The translations under genes were made by a program, and so were the position numbers. Below the pieces are notes generated by a model. The model saw only the letters and a program-made list of their open reading frames with translations. It searched no databases and had not been told where the DNA came from. Positions 34,517 to 42,302 of a stretch of 46,967 nt of DNA are shown one piece after another. Location of the stretch: the NCBI GenBank assembly GCA_025363815.1, contig JANYLB010000056.1, positions 1-46,967 on the forward strand, read 5' to 3'. Within the stretch, counting starts at the first letter, position 1; each line of letters opens with the position of its first letter. The DNA comes from Actinomycetes bacterium. Its GTDB lineage: Bacteria > Actinomycetota > Acidimicrobiia > IMCC26256 > JANYLB01.

Positions 34517-35647
34517 GTGAACTTCGCGTTCTCAGAGGAGCAGGAAGAGCTCCGCCAGACGATCCGGCGGTTCCTCGAAGACAAGTCGCCCTCGACCGAG
34601 GTGCGACGCCTGATGGAGACGGTCGACGGCTACGACGAAGCCGTCTGGAAGCAGATGGGTCAGGAGCTGGGTCTGCAATCGCTCCACATCCCCGAGGAGT
34701 ACGGCGGCCAGGGCTTCACCTTCGTCGAGCTCGGAATCGTGCTCGAGGAGATGGGCCGGGTCCTGGTCTGCGCGCCCTACTTCTCGACCGTCGTGCTCGC
34801 GGCTGACGCGATCTTGAACGCGGGAACCGACGACCAGAAGCAGGCGCTGCTACCCGGCCTCGCATCCGGTGAGACTCGGGCCGCGCTCGCGTTCACCGAG
34901 CCGAACGGTCGTTGGGACGCCTCGGGCATCACCATCGAAGCCAGGCCCGAGGGTGACAGCTTTGTGCTCGACGGCATCAAGAGCTTCGTGATCGACGGTC
35001 ACACCGCTGAGCTCATCGTGGTGGTGGCGCGCACACCAGGATCGACGGGCGAAGACGGCATCGGCTTCTTCACCGTCGCCGGCGACGCGCCCGGTCTCAC
35101 CCGCACACCGCTAGCCACCATGGACCAGACCCGCAAGCAGGCGAAGCTCGAGTTCTCCGGGGTGAAGGCCTCCGCGCTCGGCGAGGTCGGTTCCGGTTGG
35201 GCCGCTCTTTCGAAGACGCTCGACCAGGCTGCGGTCGGTCTCGCCAACGAGATGGTGGGCGGGGCGCAGAAAGTGTTGGAGATGTCGGTCCAGTACGCCA
35301 AGGATCGCGTGCAGTTCGGTCGTCCGATCGGCTCCTTCCAGGCGATCAAGCACAAATGCGCAGACATGCTCCTCGAGGTCGAGTCGGCGAAGTCGGCTGC
35401 GTACTACGCGGCATGGTCGGCTGCCGAGGACAACGACGAGCTTCCCGTTGTCGCGTCACTCGCCAAGGCCTACTGCTCCGACGCGTACTTCCACGCGGCG
35501 GCCGAGAACATCCAGATCCACGGTGGGATCGGGTTCACCTGGGAGCACGACGCGCACCTCTACTTCAAGCGCGCCAAGAGCTCGGAGATCCTGTTCGGCG
35601 ACGCGACCTACCACCGCGAGCTGCTCGCGCAACGTATCGGGATCTAG
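34517..35647 (+). CDS. Acyl-CoA dehydrogenase, second subunit
   Basis: 376 residues. N-domain (NFAFSEEQEELRQTIRRFLEDKSP), middle domain (ALAFTEPNGRWDASGITIEA), and C-terminal helices with QFGRPIGSFQAIKHKCADM and IQIHGGIGFTWEHDAHLYFKRA. This is the class that pairs with a second FadE in heterotetramers. AGAAAGCAGG before the start and the 18-base gap indicate an operon with the upstream subunit. Which subunit carries the catalytic base could not be decided by eye. Confidence 0.93.
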   Translation: MNFAFSEEQEELRQTIRRFLEDKSPSTEVRRLMETVDGYDEAVWKQMGQELGLQSLHIPEEYGGQGFTFVELGIVLEEMGRVLVCAPYFSTVVLAADAILNAGTDDQKQALLPGLASGETRAALAFTEPNGRWDASGITIEARPEGDSFVLDGIKSFVIDGHTAELIVVVARTPGSTGEDGIGFFTVAGDAPGLTRTPLATMDQTRKQAKLEFSGVKASALGEVGSGWAALSKTLDQAAVGLANEMVGGAQKVLEMSVQYAKDRVQFGRPIGSFQAIKHKCADMLLEVESAKSAAYYAAWSAAEDNDELPVVASLAKAYCSDAYFHAAAENIQIHGGIGFTWEHDAHLYFKRAKSSEILFGDATYHRELLAQRIGI

Positions 35648-35655
35648 CCGGCTCG

Positions 35656-36135
35656 ATGGGGCTCGTCGTCGGGTTCCTCATCGTCGGACTCGTGGTGGTG
35701 GTCGCGGCCGCGTTGGTGGTGCGCGAGGCGGGGCGGCTCCGGGCCGACCCGCCACCCGCGGTGTTCGACATCGATGAGGCGTTCGACTGGGTCGTTGCGC
35801 ATGTTCCCGACATCGTCGCCGCGACACTCACGCCCCTCGACGTGCGCCGCATCCTCGGATTTCAGCTCGAGTACTTCCAGAGCAAGGGAGTATCAGTCAA
35901 CGGCTCGACGCCTCACCCGCGCGCACCCGTGGTCGTCGGTGGCGCGGAGACGATCGACTACATCCTCGAACGCGCCGCGGCGAGCGGCGAGGCGTACCTA
36001 CCCGAGCAGGTCCACGCCGTGATCGAGACCCAGCTGAGTTATCTCCGTGCGATCGGCGCGGTCGGCACCGCCGCGGGTCCCGACGAGCTCCCTGCCGGGT
36101 CGAACCCACCCGAATATCCCCAGGAACGTGCTTGA
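35656..36135 (+). CDS. Membrane-anchored hypothetical protein
   Basis: 159 residues. An N-terminal membrane helix (GLVVGFLIVGLVVVVAAALVV) is followed by a cytoplasmic soluble domain with VFDIDEAFDWVVAHVPDIVAATLTPLDVRRIL and a Pro-rich end. Actinobacteria have similar small anchored proteins of unknown function. It starts 9 bases after the second acyl-CoA dehydrogenase and is probably co-transcribed with it. Confidence 0.75.
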   Translation: MGLVVGFLIVGLVVVVAAALVVREAGRLRADPPPAVFDIDEAFDWVVAHVPDIVAATLTPLDVRRILGFQLEYFQSKGVSVNGSTPHPRAPVVVGGAETIDYILERAAASGEAYLPEQVHAVIETQLSYLRAIGAVGTAAGPDELPAGSNPPEYPQERA

Positions 36136-36160
36136 CCACCGTGGTATCCATGTCTCACTA

Positions 36161-36339
36161 GGGAAAGGAGGTGGTCCATCACATGCATGATCAACATGGG
36201 ACCCTGGAGGTGCGCGGCCGTTAGGCCGGTAGTTCCCTGGACCGCCAAGCGGAATTCCTCCGCTGCGCCGCCGTCGAACGGGTCGGGAGTTGGTCCCACT
36301 CGAGTTCCCCCGAACGACGGAGACAAACAGCAAGAAGTT
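36161..36339 (+). ncRNA. Leader-like region with very strong ribosome site and mini-ORF
   Basis: AAAGGAGGTGGTCC (36164-36177) is complementary to the 16S rRNA 3' end with a single mismatch. It is followed after a short gap by ATG 36183 and a 13-codon frame (MHDQHGTLEVRGR) ending at 36224. CGGCC and GGCCG around the mini-ORF stop form a small hairpin. No normal gene follows before the terminator at 36340. A longer overlapping frame (36187-36384) runs through the terminator and is less likely. It may be a regulatory leader or a small RNA. Confidence 0.35.
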
Positions 36340-36372
36340 GATCAGAGGGCCGCCCCGTGCGGCCCTCTGATC
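36340..36372 (+). terminator. 14-bp hairpin
   Basis: GATCAGAGGGCCGC (36340-36353) and its exact reverse complement (36359-36372) enclose a 5-base loop. It closes the transcript from the acyl-CoA dehydrogenase set and lies just before a new promoter. Confidence 0.75.
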
Positions 36373-36381
36373 GCGTCTCGG

Positions 36382-36387
36382 TAGTGT
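36382..36387 (+). promoter_or_regulatory. -10 element of a leaderless promoter
   Basis: TAGTGT lies 5 bases before ATG 36393, with no ribosome site. Confidence 0.4.
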
Positions 36388-36392
36388 TGGCT

Positions 36393-36578
36393 ATGCGCCC
36401 GGCCCGGTTCGAGGATCATCGGTTCCTGGGCGACAAGCGGAACCAGCGCCTCTACGACCTCGACGATCCCGAGCTCGAGCAGTCGGTGATCGACGAGCTC
36501 ATGGTTGCCGAGACGTTCATCTGCTTCGGGCCCGACACCGTCGAGGAGGCTCGCAACCGCTGTTACCGCTTCGGATAG
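36393..36578 (+). CDS. Small conserved-looking hypothetical protein
   Basis: 61 residues: MRPARFEDHRFLGDKRNQRLYDLDDPELEQSVI-type sequence, then DELMVAETFICFGPDTVEEARNRCYRFG. Soluble and acidic, with two Cys and no known domain. The -10 box and terminator just upstream make it an independent unit. It ends one base from the convergent DUF1802 gene. Confidence 0.65.
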   Translation: MRPARFEDHRFLGDKRNQRLYDLDDPELEQSVIDELMVAETFICFGPDTVEEARNRCYRFG

Positions 36579-36579
36579 A

Positions 36580-37227
36580 TCAGAGCGGGGGAGGTACGAG
36601 CCCGTCGGGGAGGACCTCGCGCAGGCCCTTGAGTCGGGCGTCGAAGGCCACGTCGGAGAGCGCGGGTTCGCTGGGCAGGCTCGCCGGGTCGGCGGCAAGC
36701 CCGTCGATCGTTACCCACGACGTGCAACCTCCGTACGCGTCGCGGTAGGAGACGGTGATCGGCTCGGCGAGACGGTGCGCGCGTAGCGCGAGGATCCAGA
36801 GCGGGTCGCGCTTCTTCCACTTGAGCCGTGAAGTCGCGTACTCGGTGGTCCAGATGAACCGGCTGTCGATCGCGTCGAGCTGGTCGGGGTCGGTCAGCGT
36901 CGCCACGCCGACTATGTCGGCCCAGCCGGCCACCGTGATCGTCGGTTTGGTGGGATCGCTCATTCCCGGATCAGCGGTGTCGACCCAGTGGCGGTATGGC
37001 GGCTTCACCAGCTCCGGCTGCTGGTGCACGTAGGTCGGGTATAGCCACATCCGAGTCGCTTCGAGGGCGAAATGGCGGTTGTCTTCGCGGATGCCGCCCT
37101 TGCGCACGTCGATGATCTGCTCGCCGGAGAGGAGGGCGTGCACGATCGCCGCCCACTCCTTGAACGCGGGAGCCGGGCGGTCGTGACCGTGCGAGGAGGG
37201 GACCCGAGACGGGGCGGGCGTCGTCAC
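36580..37227 (-). CDS. DUF1802 family protein
   Basis: 215 residues. FKEWAAIVHALLSGEQIIDVRKGGIRE followed by MWLYPTYVHQQPEL matches DUF1802, a family of unknown function seen in actinobacteria and cyanobacteria. No membrane segment. It is convergent with the small protein gene and divergent from the alpha/beta hydrolase gene. Confidence 0.75.
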   Translation of the reverse strand: MTTPAPSRVPSSHGHDRPAPAFKEWAAIVHALLSGEQIIDVRKGGIREDNRHFALEATRMWLYPTYVHQQPELVKPPYRHWVDTADPGMSDPTKPTITVAGWADIVGVATLTDPDQLDAIDSRFIWTTEYATSRLKWKKRDPLWILALRAHRLAEPITVSYRDAYGGCTSWVTIDGLAADPASLPSEPALSDVAFDARLKGLREVLPDGLVPPPL

Positions 37228-37244
37228 GCTGTCAGGATACGCGC

Positions 37245-37991
37245 GTGGACTCCACGTTAGTTTCCGGGGAATGTCAGATCGCTTCGTACTTCGCGAGGCC
37301 GCCGGGGACCTCGTCCGTCCCCGGGGTGGTGCTGTGCCATGGGTTCCCGGCCGGTCCCCGCGGGTCGGTCACCTCTGGCCTCACATACCCCGAGCTGGCC
37401 GACCGCCTCGCCCGTGATGCCGGCTGGGCGGTGCTGACCTTCAACTTCCGCGGCACCGGAACGTCAACCGGCGATTTCTCGATCGAGGGCTGGCTCGCCG
37501 ACCAACGCGCCGCGATCGACCTGATGGAGTCACGCGACGACGTGATGGGTACCTGGCTCATCGGCTCGAGCCTCGGCGGCGCGCTGGCGGTGCAGACCGC
37601 CGCGGCCGACGAGCGTGTCCGCGGGGTCGCGACGCTCGCGGCGCCGGCGGTGCTGCGCGACTGGGCCCGCGATCCCGCCAGGTTCCTTGAGCACGCGCGG
37701 AGCCTGGGTGTGTTTCGGACCCCGGGTTTTCCTCCGAGCCCGTCGGCATGGATACGCACGATCGCCGAGTTCGACGCCGCGGCCATGGCCGTCAAGATCC
37801 CGCCCCGCCCGTTTCTCGTGCTGCACGGCTCGGCCGATGACGTAGTCCCGGTAGGCGATGCCCGTCTGCTCGCTGAAGCGGCACGCGGATCTTCTGAGCT
37901 GCGGATCGTGCACGCCGCGGGTCACGGCCTCCGCCACGATCCCCGTGCCATCGCCGCCTTGCTGGGTTGGCTCGACCGCCAGTACCTCTAG
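37245..37991 (+). CDS. Alpha/beta hydrolase
   Basis: 248 residues. The nucleophile elbow is G107-S-S109-L-G111, the oxyanion region is CHGFPAG, the acid is Asp 198 or 199 in HGSADDVVP and the base is His 227 in AAGHGLRHD. This is the serine-hydrolase type similar to small esterases and dienelactone hydrolase-like proteins. The substrate is unknown. Its TAG stop and the opposite gene's TAG share the palindrome CTAG (37988-37991). Confidence 0.88.
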   Translation: MDSTLVSGECQIASYFARPPGTSSVPGVVLCHGFPAGPRGSVTSGLTYPELADRLARDAGWAVLTFNFRGTGTSTGDFSIEGWLADQRAAIDLMESRDDVMGTWLIGSSLGGALAVQTAAADERVRGVATLAAPAVLRDWARDPARFLEHARSLGVFRTPGFPPSPSAWIRTIAEFDAAAMAVKIPPRPFLVLHGSADDVVPVGDARLLAEAARGSSELRIVHAAGHGLRHDPRAIAALLGWLDRQYL

Positions 37992-38887
37992 TTGAGGCGG
38001 GCGGCGTCGAGCACGTCGGCGAGGGTGCTGGAAAGCTCGTGCTCGGGCACCCAGCCGGTCGCCTCGCGCAGCCGTCGGTTGTCGCCGACGAGCCTCGGTA
38101 CCTCGACCGCGCGTACCAGCTCGGGATCGACGACGAGGCGGATCTCGTGGCGCGCCCGCTCGACCAGCCGCTGCGCGATCTCGGATACGGCGACGCCCCG
38201 GCCGGAGCAGACGTTGTAGACCTCGCCCGGCTCACCACGCTCGACGAGGAGGCGGTACGCGCGCACGACGTCGCGGACATCGGACACGTCGCGTACAGCG
38301 TCGAGTGAGCCCACCGGGATCTCCCTCGCTCCCGTTTGCTCCGCCCGTGCGATCCGAGCGGCCAAGGCGGGCACCAGGAATGTCGCTTCCTGGCCGGGCC
38401 CGGTGTGGTTGAACGGGCGGGCGCGGATCGCGCCGAGACCATCACCGAGAAACGACTGGAGGGCGAGGAAGTTACCTGCGACCTTGCTGGCGCCGTAGGG
38501 AGTGACCGGCCGCAGGGGTGCATCTTCCGACAGGGGGAGGTCGGCGGGATCGACGCGGCCGTACTCCTCCGCGCTCCCGACGACGAGCACCCGGTTGATC
38601 CCGAGATCGACACACGCGCGCAGCACGTTGAGAGTGCCCTCGGCGTTCACGCGCAGCACCAGTGCCGGTGCCTTCCACGAGTCGCCGACGTGGCTCATCG
38701 CGGCGAGGTGGTACACCGCGTCGGGTCGCTCCCGTTCGAGCGCGGCGCGTACGGCATCGGCATCGGTGACATCGAAGGGTTCGGGTCCACGGCGGTCCAG
38801 GGAAACGACGGTGTCGCCGCGGTCCTCGAGGTGCGCGACGAGATGCGGCCCGACAAAGCCCCGCGCTCCCGTGACGACTGCGATCAT
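37988..38887 (-). CDS. GDP-6-deoxy-4-keto-hexose reductase-type SDR (Rmd-like)
   Basis: 299 residues. Rossmann motif TGARGFVG (6-13), VVGSAEEYG with Ser 105, catalytic Tyr 131 and Lys 135 (PYGASKVAG), and RPFNHTGPGQ, a stretch typical for Rmd and GDP-mannose 4,6-dehydratase. It likely makes a GDP-deoxyhexose such as GDP-rhamnose for the glycosyltransferases next to it. Distinguishing reductase from dehydratase needs alignment. It heads away from the hydrolase and follows three GT4 genes on the same strand. Confidence 0.82.
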   Translation of the reverse strand: MIAVVTGARGFVGPHLVAHLEDRGDTVVSLDRRGPEPFDVTDADAVRAALERERPDAVYHLAAMSHVGDSWKAPALVLRVNAEGTLNVLRACVDLGINRVLVVGSAEEYGRVDPADLPLSEDAPLRPVTPYGASKVAGNFLALQSFLGDGLGAIRARPFNHTGPGQEATFLVPALAARIARAEQTGAREIPVGSLDAVRDVSDVRDVVRAYRLLVERGEPGEVYNVCSGRGVAVSEIAQRLVERARHEIRLVVDPELVRAVEVPRLVGDNRRLREATGWVPEHELSSTLADVLDAARLN

Positions 38888-38911
38888 GCTCCCACCTTCA
38901 TGTGTTGACCA

Positions 38912-40045
38912 TCATGAGCTTGGCGCCGCCCGCTGCCCGGCGGCGTGGCGATACGCCTCGAGGTGTATCGCGGCAGAAGCATCCCAGGTGTGGCCCTGCG
39001 CGCGCGCCGGACCCCTGAGCGCCAGGTCGGTTCGGGCGTGGGGGTCGCTCAGGAGCCAGTCGAGCGCGGAGGTCAGCGCGTCGACATCGCCGGGCGCGAC
39101 GAGCAGGGCGGCGTCGCCGACAACCTCTTCGACCGCCGATCCCGACGTGCTCACGAGCGGCGCGCCGCAAGCAAGGGCCTCGAGTGCCGGCAACCCGAAG
39201 CCCTCGGTGAGCGACGGGTAGGCCACGACCTCGGCGTTGCGCAGCAGTGCCGGCACCGCGTCGGCGGGAACGTAGCCGGGGCGCAGGATCCGACTCGCCA
39301 CACCGCTCGCGACAACGGCCTCGCGAACCGCACTGGCACCCCACCCGTCGCCGCCGCCCAGCACGAGGCGGAGGTTCGGGCGGCCGGCGGTGACGCGGGC
39401 GAACGCGGTGACGAGCGCCGGAACATTCTTGCGGGGTTCGAGCAGTCCGACGAACGCGATGTAGGGCGACCCGACCCCGAGGGCCCGAAGTAGCGCGTCT
39501 TCACCGGGAGCGGGGTCGGTGCGGAAGTGTTCGTGATCGACACCATGAGGCGCGACGAACACGGGAACGGTCGGGTCGAACTGTCTCCGGATGCCGGCCG
39601 CGGTGAACGCGCTGACCGCGACGATGGCGCTTGCATTGCGCACAGCCGCGGGAATGACCCGTCGGAAGTACGCGACCTTCGTGCGTTCGTGCCACTCGGG
39701 GTGGTCGAAGAAGGTGAGATCGTGCACGGTCACGACGCGCGGGACCATGGCCCGCAGCGGCAATGTGTAGTGCGGGCCGTGCCACACGTCGAGGTCGAGC
39801 GCGGCCGCGAGCCGGGGCGCGCGGGTCTGCTCCCACACGAGCCGCGCCGGCCGATTCGTGGGCGCGACCGCGTGGACCCGCGCCGTCGGGGCCACCGCCG
39901 TCCAGCGTTCGCCATCGTCACGGCGCGCGAGCAGCGAGAGGTCGATCTCGCCGGTGCGAGCCAGCGCGGCGACAAGCTCGAGGGTGTATCGCCCCGCGCC
40001 GACCGGATCGGAGGGAACGGCCGAAACGTCAACGAGCACACGCAT
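38912..40045 (-). CDS. GT4 glycosyltransferase (third of three)
   Basis: About 377 residues of GT-B fold. VPSDPVGAGRYTLELVAAL at the start is the acceptor side. EPRKNVPALVTAF and ALLRNAEVVAYPSLTEGFGLPALEALACGAPLVST carry the donor-binding E-x7-E motif. ATG 40045 is used; GTG 40069 would overlap the upstream gene. It is most like the two genes upstream, indicating local duplication and divergence. Substrate unknown. Confidence 0.9.
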   Translation of the reverse strand: MRVLVDVSAVPSDPVGAGRYTLELVAALARTGEIDLSLLARRDDGERWTAVAPTARVHAVAPTNRPARLVWEQTRAPRLAAALDLDVWHGPHYTLPLRAMVPRVVTVHDLTFFDHPEWHERTKVAYFRRVIPAAVRNASAIVAVSAFTAAGIRRQFDPTVPVFVAPHGVDHEHFRTDPAPGEDALLRALGVGSPYIAFVGLLEPRKNVPALVTAFARVTAGRPNLRLVLGGGDGWGASAVREAVVASGVASRILRPGYVPADAVPALLRNAEVVAYPSLTEGFGLPALEALACGAPLVSTSGSAVEEVVGDAALLVAPGDVDALTSALDWLLSDPHARTDLALRGPARAQGHTWDASAAIHLEAYRHAAGQRAAPSS

Positions 40046-40055
40046 CGGCCGGAGG

Positions 40056-41147
40056 TTATCGGCGGGCACTGGCTCGACTCATCGCGGCGCGGTACGCGTC
40101 GAGGTGCAGGTCGGCTGACGCGGCCCAGGTGAAGGTCGCGGCCCGGGCGGCGCCGCGCTCGGTGAGCTCCTTGCGGGCATCGGCATCAGCGATGAGTGCC
40201 TCCAACGCGCTCGCCCACGCGGCCACGTCGCCCGGAGCCACGAGGAGCCCGGCGTCACCCACGACCTCGGGGAGGCTCGCGGCATCGGCCGCGACGACGG
40301 GGCAGCCCCGGGCCATCGCCTCGAGCACGGGGAGCCCGAAGCCCTCATAGCGCGAGGGCATCGCGTAGAGGGTGGCGCGCCGGTACAGCGCGTCGAGCAC
40401 TTGTTCATCGACCGCGCCGAGCTCGCGGACCCAGGATCGATCTAGGCCGGGCACGTCCAGCCAACCGCGGGGCCCCGCGAGCACGAGCGTCATATCGGGG
40501 TGTCGCGCCCGCGTCCGTTCGAGCGCGGCGACGAGTACGGGAAGGTTCTTGCGCGGTTCGATGGTCCCGACAGCCAACACGAAGGGCGGTTCCACACCGA
40601 GGTTTCCCCGGAGGTCGTCGATGGTCGCGGCATCGGGCTCTTCGACCTGAACAACGCCGTGGTGGGCCACGAAGACGGCGTCGGGTTCGAAGCCCTCGGT
40701 GATGAGCTCGTCGCGGGTGAACTCGGATGGCGCAACGACCGCATCCGCGTCGCGTCGAGCCAGGGCTAGACCCCGTCGGTGGAAGGCGAGCCCCCGCTTC
40801 GTGAAGGTCTCCGGGTGGCGCAGGAACGCGACGTCGTTGACGGTGACCACTAGCGGGAGCCGAGTTGGGGGAACCGCGAGGCTCGGGGCGTGCACGACGT
40901 CGGCCGGTAGTTGTACGAGGGGATGGCGCAGGTAGTGCCACAGTTCGTAGCGAATGGATCCCCTGGGGCGGCCCAGCGACACGAACCCGGGCAGCTTGTC
41001 GAGCACACCCGGTGCGGGATCGTCGGCCGCGAAGGGGATGACGTCGGTTCCTTCGGCGCGCAGTGCTTCGAACAGCTCGTAGACGTAGCGTCCGATCCCA
41101 CCCGGCACGCGCTGGAACAGCTGGCCGACGTGCAGGGCGACGCTCAC
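40056..41147 (-). CDS. GT4 glycosyltransferase (second of three)
   Basis: 363 residues. LFQRVPGGIGRYVYELFEAL at the start, VVTVNDVAFLRHPETFTKRGLAFHRRGLALA, TIEPRKNLPVLVAAL and the motif SRYEGFGLPVLEAMARGCPVVA. GTG 41147 overlaps the upstream gene stop in GTGA, so the two are coupled. Together with the neighbours it would extend a surface glycan stepwise. Confidence 0.92.
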   Translation of the reverse strand: MSVALHVGQLFQRVPGGIGRYVYELFEALRAEGTDVIPFAADDPAPGVLDKLPGFVSLGRPRGSIRYELWHYLRHPLVQLPADVVHAPSLAVPPTRLPLVVTVNDVAFLRHPETFTKRGLAFHRRGLALARRDADAVVAPSEFTRDELITEGFEPDAVFVAHHGVVQVEEPDAATIDDLRGNLGVEPPFVLAVGTIEPRKNLPVLVAALERTRARHPDMTLVLAGPRGWLDVPGLDRSWVRELGAVDEQVLDALYRRATLYAMPSRYEGFGLPVLEAMARGCPVVAADAASLPEVVGDAGLLVAPGDVAAWASALEALIADADARKELTERGAARAATFTWAASADLHLDAYRAAMSRASARR

Positions 41148-42241
41148 GTGAGCGAACGATAGAGGGCGACGGCCTCGTCGGCGGCCTGGCTCCAGGTGAA
41201 CCGAGCCGCGCGCTCGGCACCGAGGGTGACGAGACGGGACCGATGAGCGGAGTCGTCGAGCACCCGCGCCAATGCGGTCGCGAGCGCGTCGACGTCATGG
41301 GGGTCGACCAGCTCCGCTGCGTCGCCCACGATCTCTGGGATCGCGCCGGCTCGCGCGGCGACCACAGGGGTTCCCGCGGCCATCGCCTCGAGCGGCGGGA
41401 TGCCGAAGCCCTCGTAGAGCGACGGGTACGCGAACGCGGTCGCGCCGGCGAGGAGATCACCCCGGTCTCGTGAGTCGACCCAGCCGAGTCGGTGGACCCG
41501 ACGTCGGTGATGGGCGCGTGCGACGGCTTCTGTGAACGCGTCGGCTCCCCAACCATCGGGCCCTGCGACGACGAGCCGTACCTCGGAATCCTCGCTCGCC
41601 AGGATGTCGAACGCAGCCACGAGCGTCGGGAGGTTCTTGCGGGGTTCCACCGTACCGAGGGCGAGCACGTACCGCTCTGCATCGGCGCGATGTCGTCCCG
41701 CGGCGGCATCGCCACCACCGGTCGGCGCGAGTCCGGAGTAGATGCGCGTCACCCGGTCGGCGGCGATCCCGAACTGGTCGCGCACCTCGGCGGCAACGAA
41801 GTCGCTCGGGACGTGGACGTGGGCACCGCGGGCGAGCGCTCGGCGGATCGCGTCCGGGTAGCGCAGAGTGTCGGGCGTGCACAGCTCAGGGAAGCGCACG
41901 AACGTGAGGTCGTGGACCATCACAATCACCGGTACGCGCGCCGGCGGGGCGACAAAGTTCAGCGCGTGCACCAAATCTACCGTCCCTGTCCACCGTTCGA
42001 TGCGCGGTTCGGGGAGGTGGGCCCACAGCTCACGCACTATCCGAGCCGGGAACGGGCGGCTCGCGGCCCGCACCGATGACGGGAGCGCCGGGGGGAGCTC
42101 GCCCCTCCGGGCCCAGGTCACGGCGTAGGCGACGGCATCGACGTCGGGCCGATCGGCCAGGGCGCCGACGAACCCGGCGACGACTGTTCCGACCCCGGTC
42201 CGTGCGCCCAACAGCGGCGTGCCGTCGAGCGCAACTCGCAT
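41144..42241 (-). CDS. GT4 glycosyltransferase (first of three)
   Basis: 365 residues. LLGARTGVGTVVAGFVGAL at the start, VIVMVHDLTFVRFPELC, TVEPRKNLPTLVAAF and SLYEGFGIPPLEAMAAGTPVVAA. The E-x7-E donor motif is intact. First gene of the minus-strand run toward the SDR, divergent from the amidase gene across 61 bases. Confidence 0.92.
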   Translation of the reverse strand: MRVALDGTPLLGARTGVGTVVAGFVGALADRPDVDAVAYAVTWARRGELPPALPSSVRAASRPFPARIVRELWAHLPEPRIERWTGTVDLVHALNFVAPPARVPVIVMVHDLTFVRFPELCTPDTLRYPDAIRRALARGAHVHVPSDFVAAEVRDQFGIAADRVTRIYSGLAPTGGGDAAAGRHRADAERYVLALGTVEPRKNLPTLVAAFDILASEDSEVRLVVAGPDGWGADAFTEAVARAHHRRRVHRLGWVDSRDRGDLLAGATAFAYPSLYEGFGIPPLEAMAAGTPVVAARAGAIPEIVGDAAELVDPHDVDALATALARVLDDSAHRSRLVTLGAERAARFTWSQAADEAVALYRSLT

Positions 42242-42287
42242 CGCCTGATTCTAGGAGCGTTGATGGAACGCCGCGGAGCAGGCCCGC

Positions 42288-42293
42288 TATCGT
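42288..42293 (+). promoter_or_regulatory. -10 element before the amidase gene
   Basis: TATCGT lies 9 bases before ATG 42303, giving a very short leader. Confidence 0.35.
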
Positions 42294-42302
42294 GAACGCT
42301 TC

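Noticed and set aside
36039-36326. 95-residue minus-strand frame
   Set aside because: Overlaps the end of the anchored protein gene and the leader region; no ribosome site or homology was apparent.
36187-36384. 65-residue frame through the hairpin
   Set aside because: It reads through a 14-bp terminator and into the next promoter, with a poorly spaced ribosome site; the 13-codon frame at 36183 is better placed.
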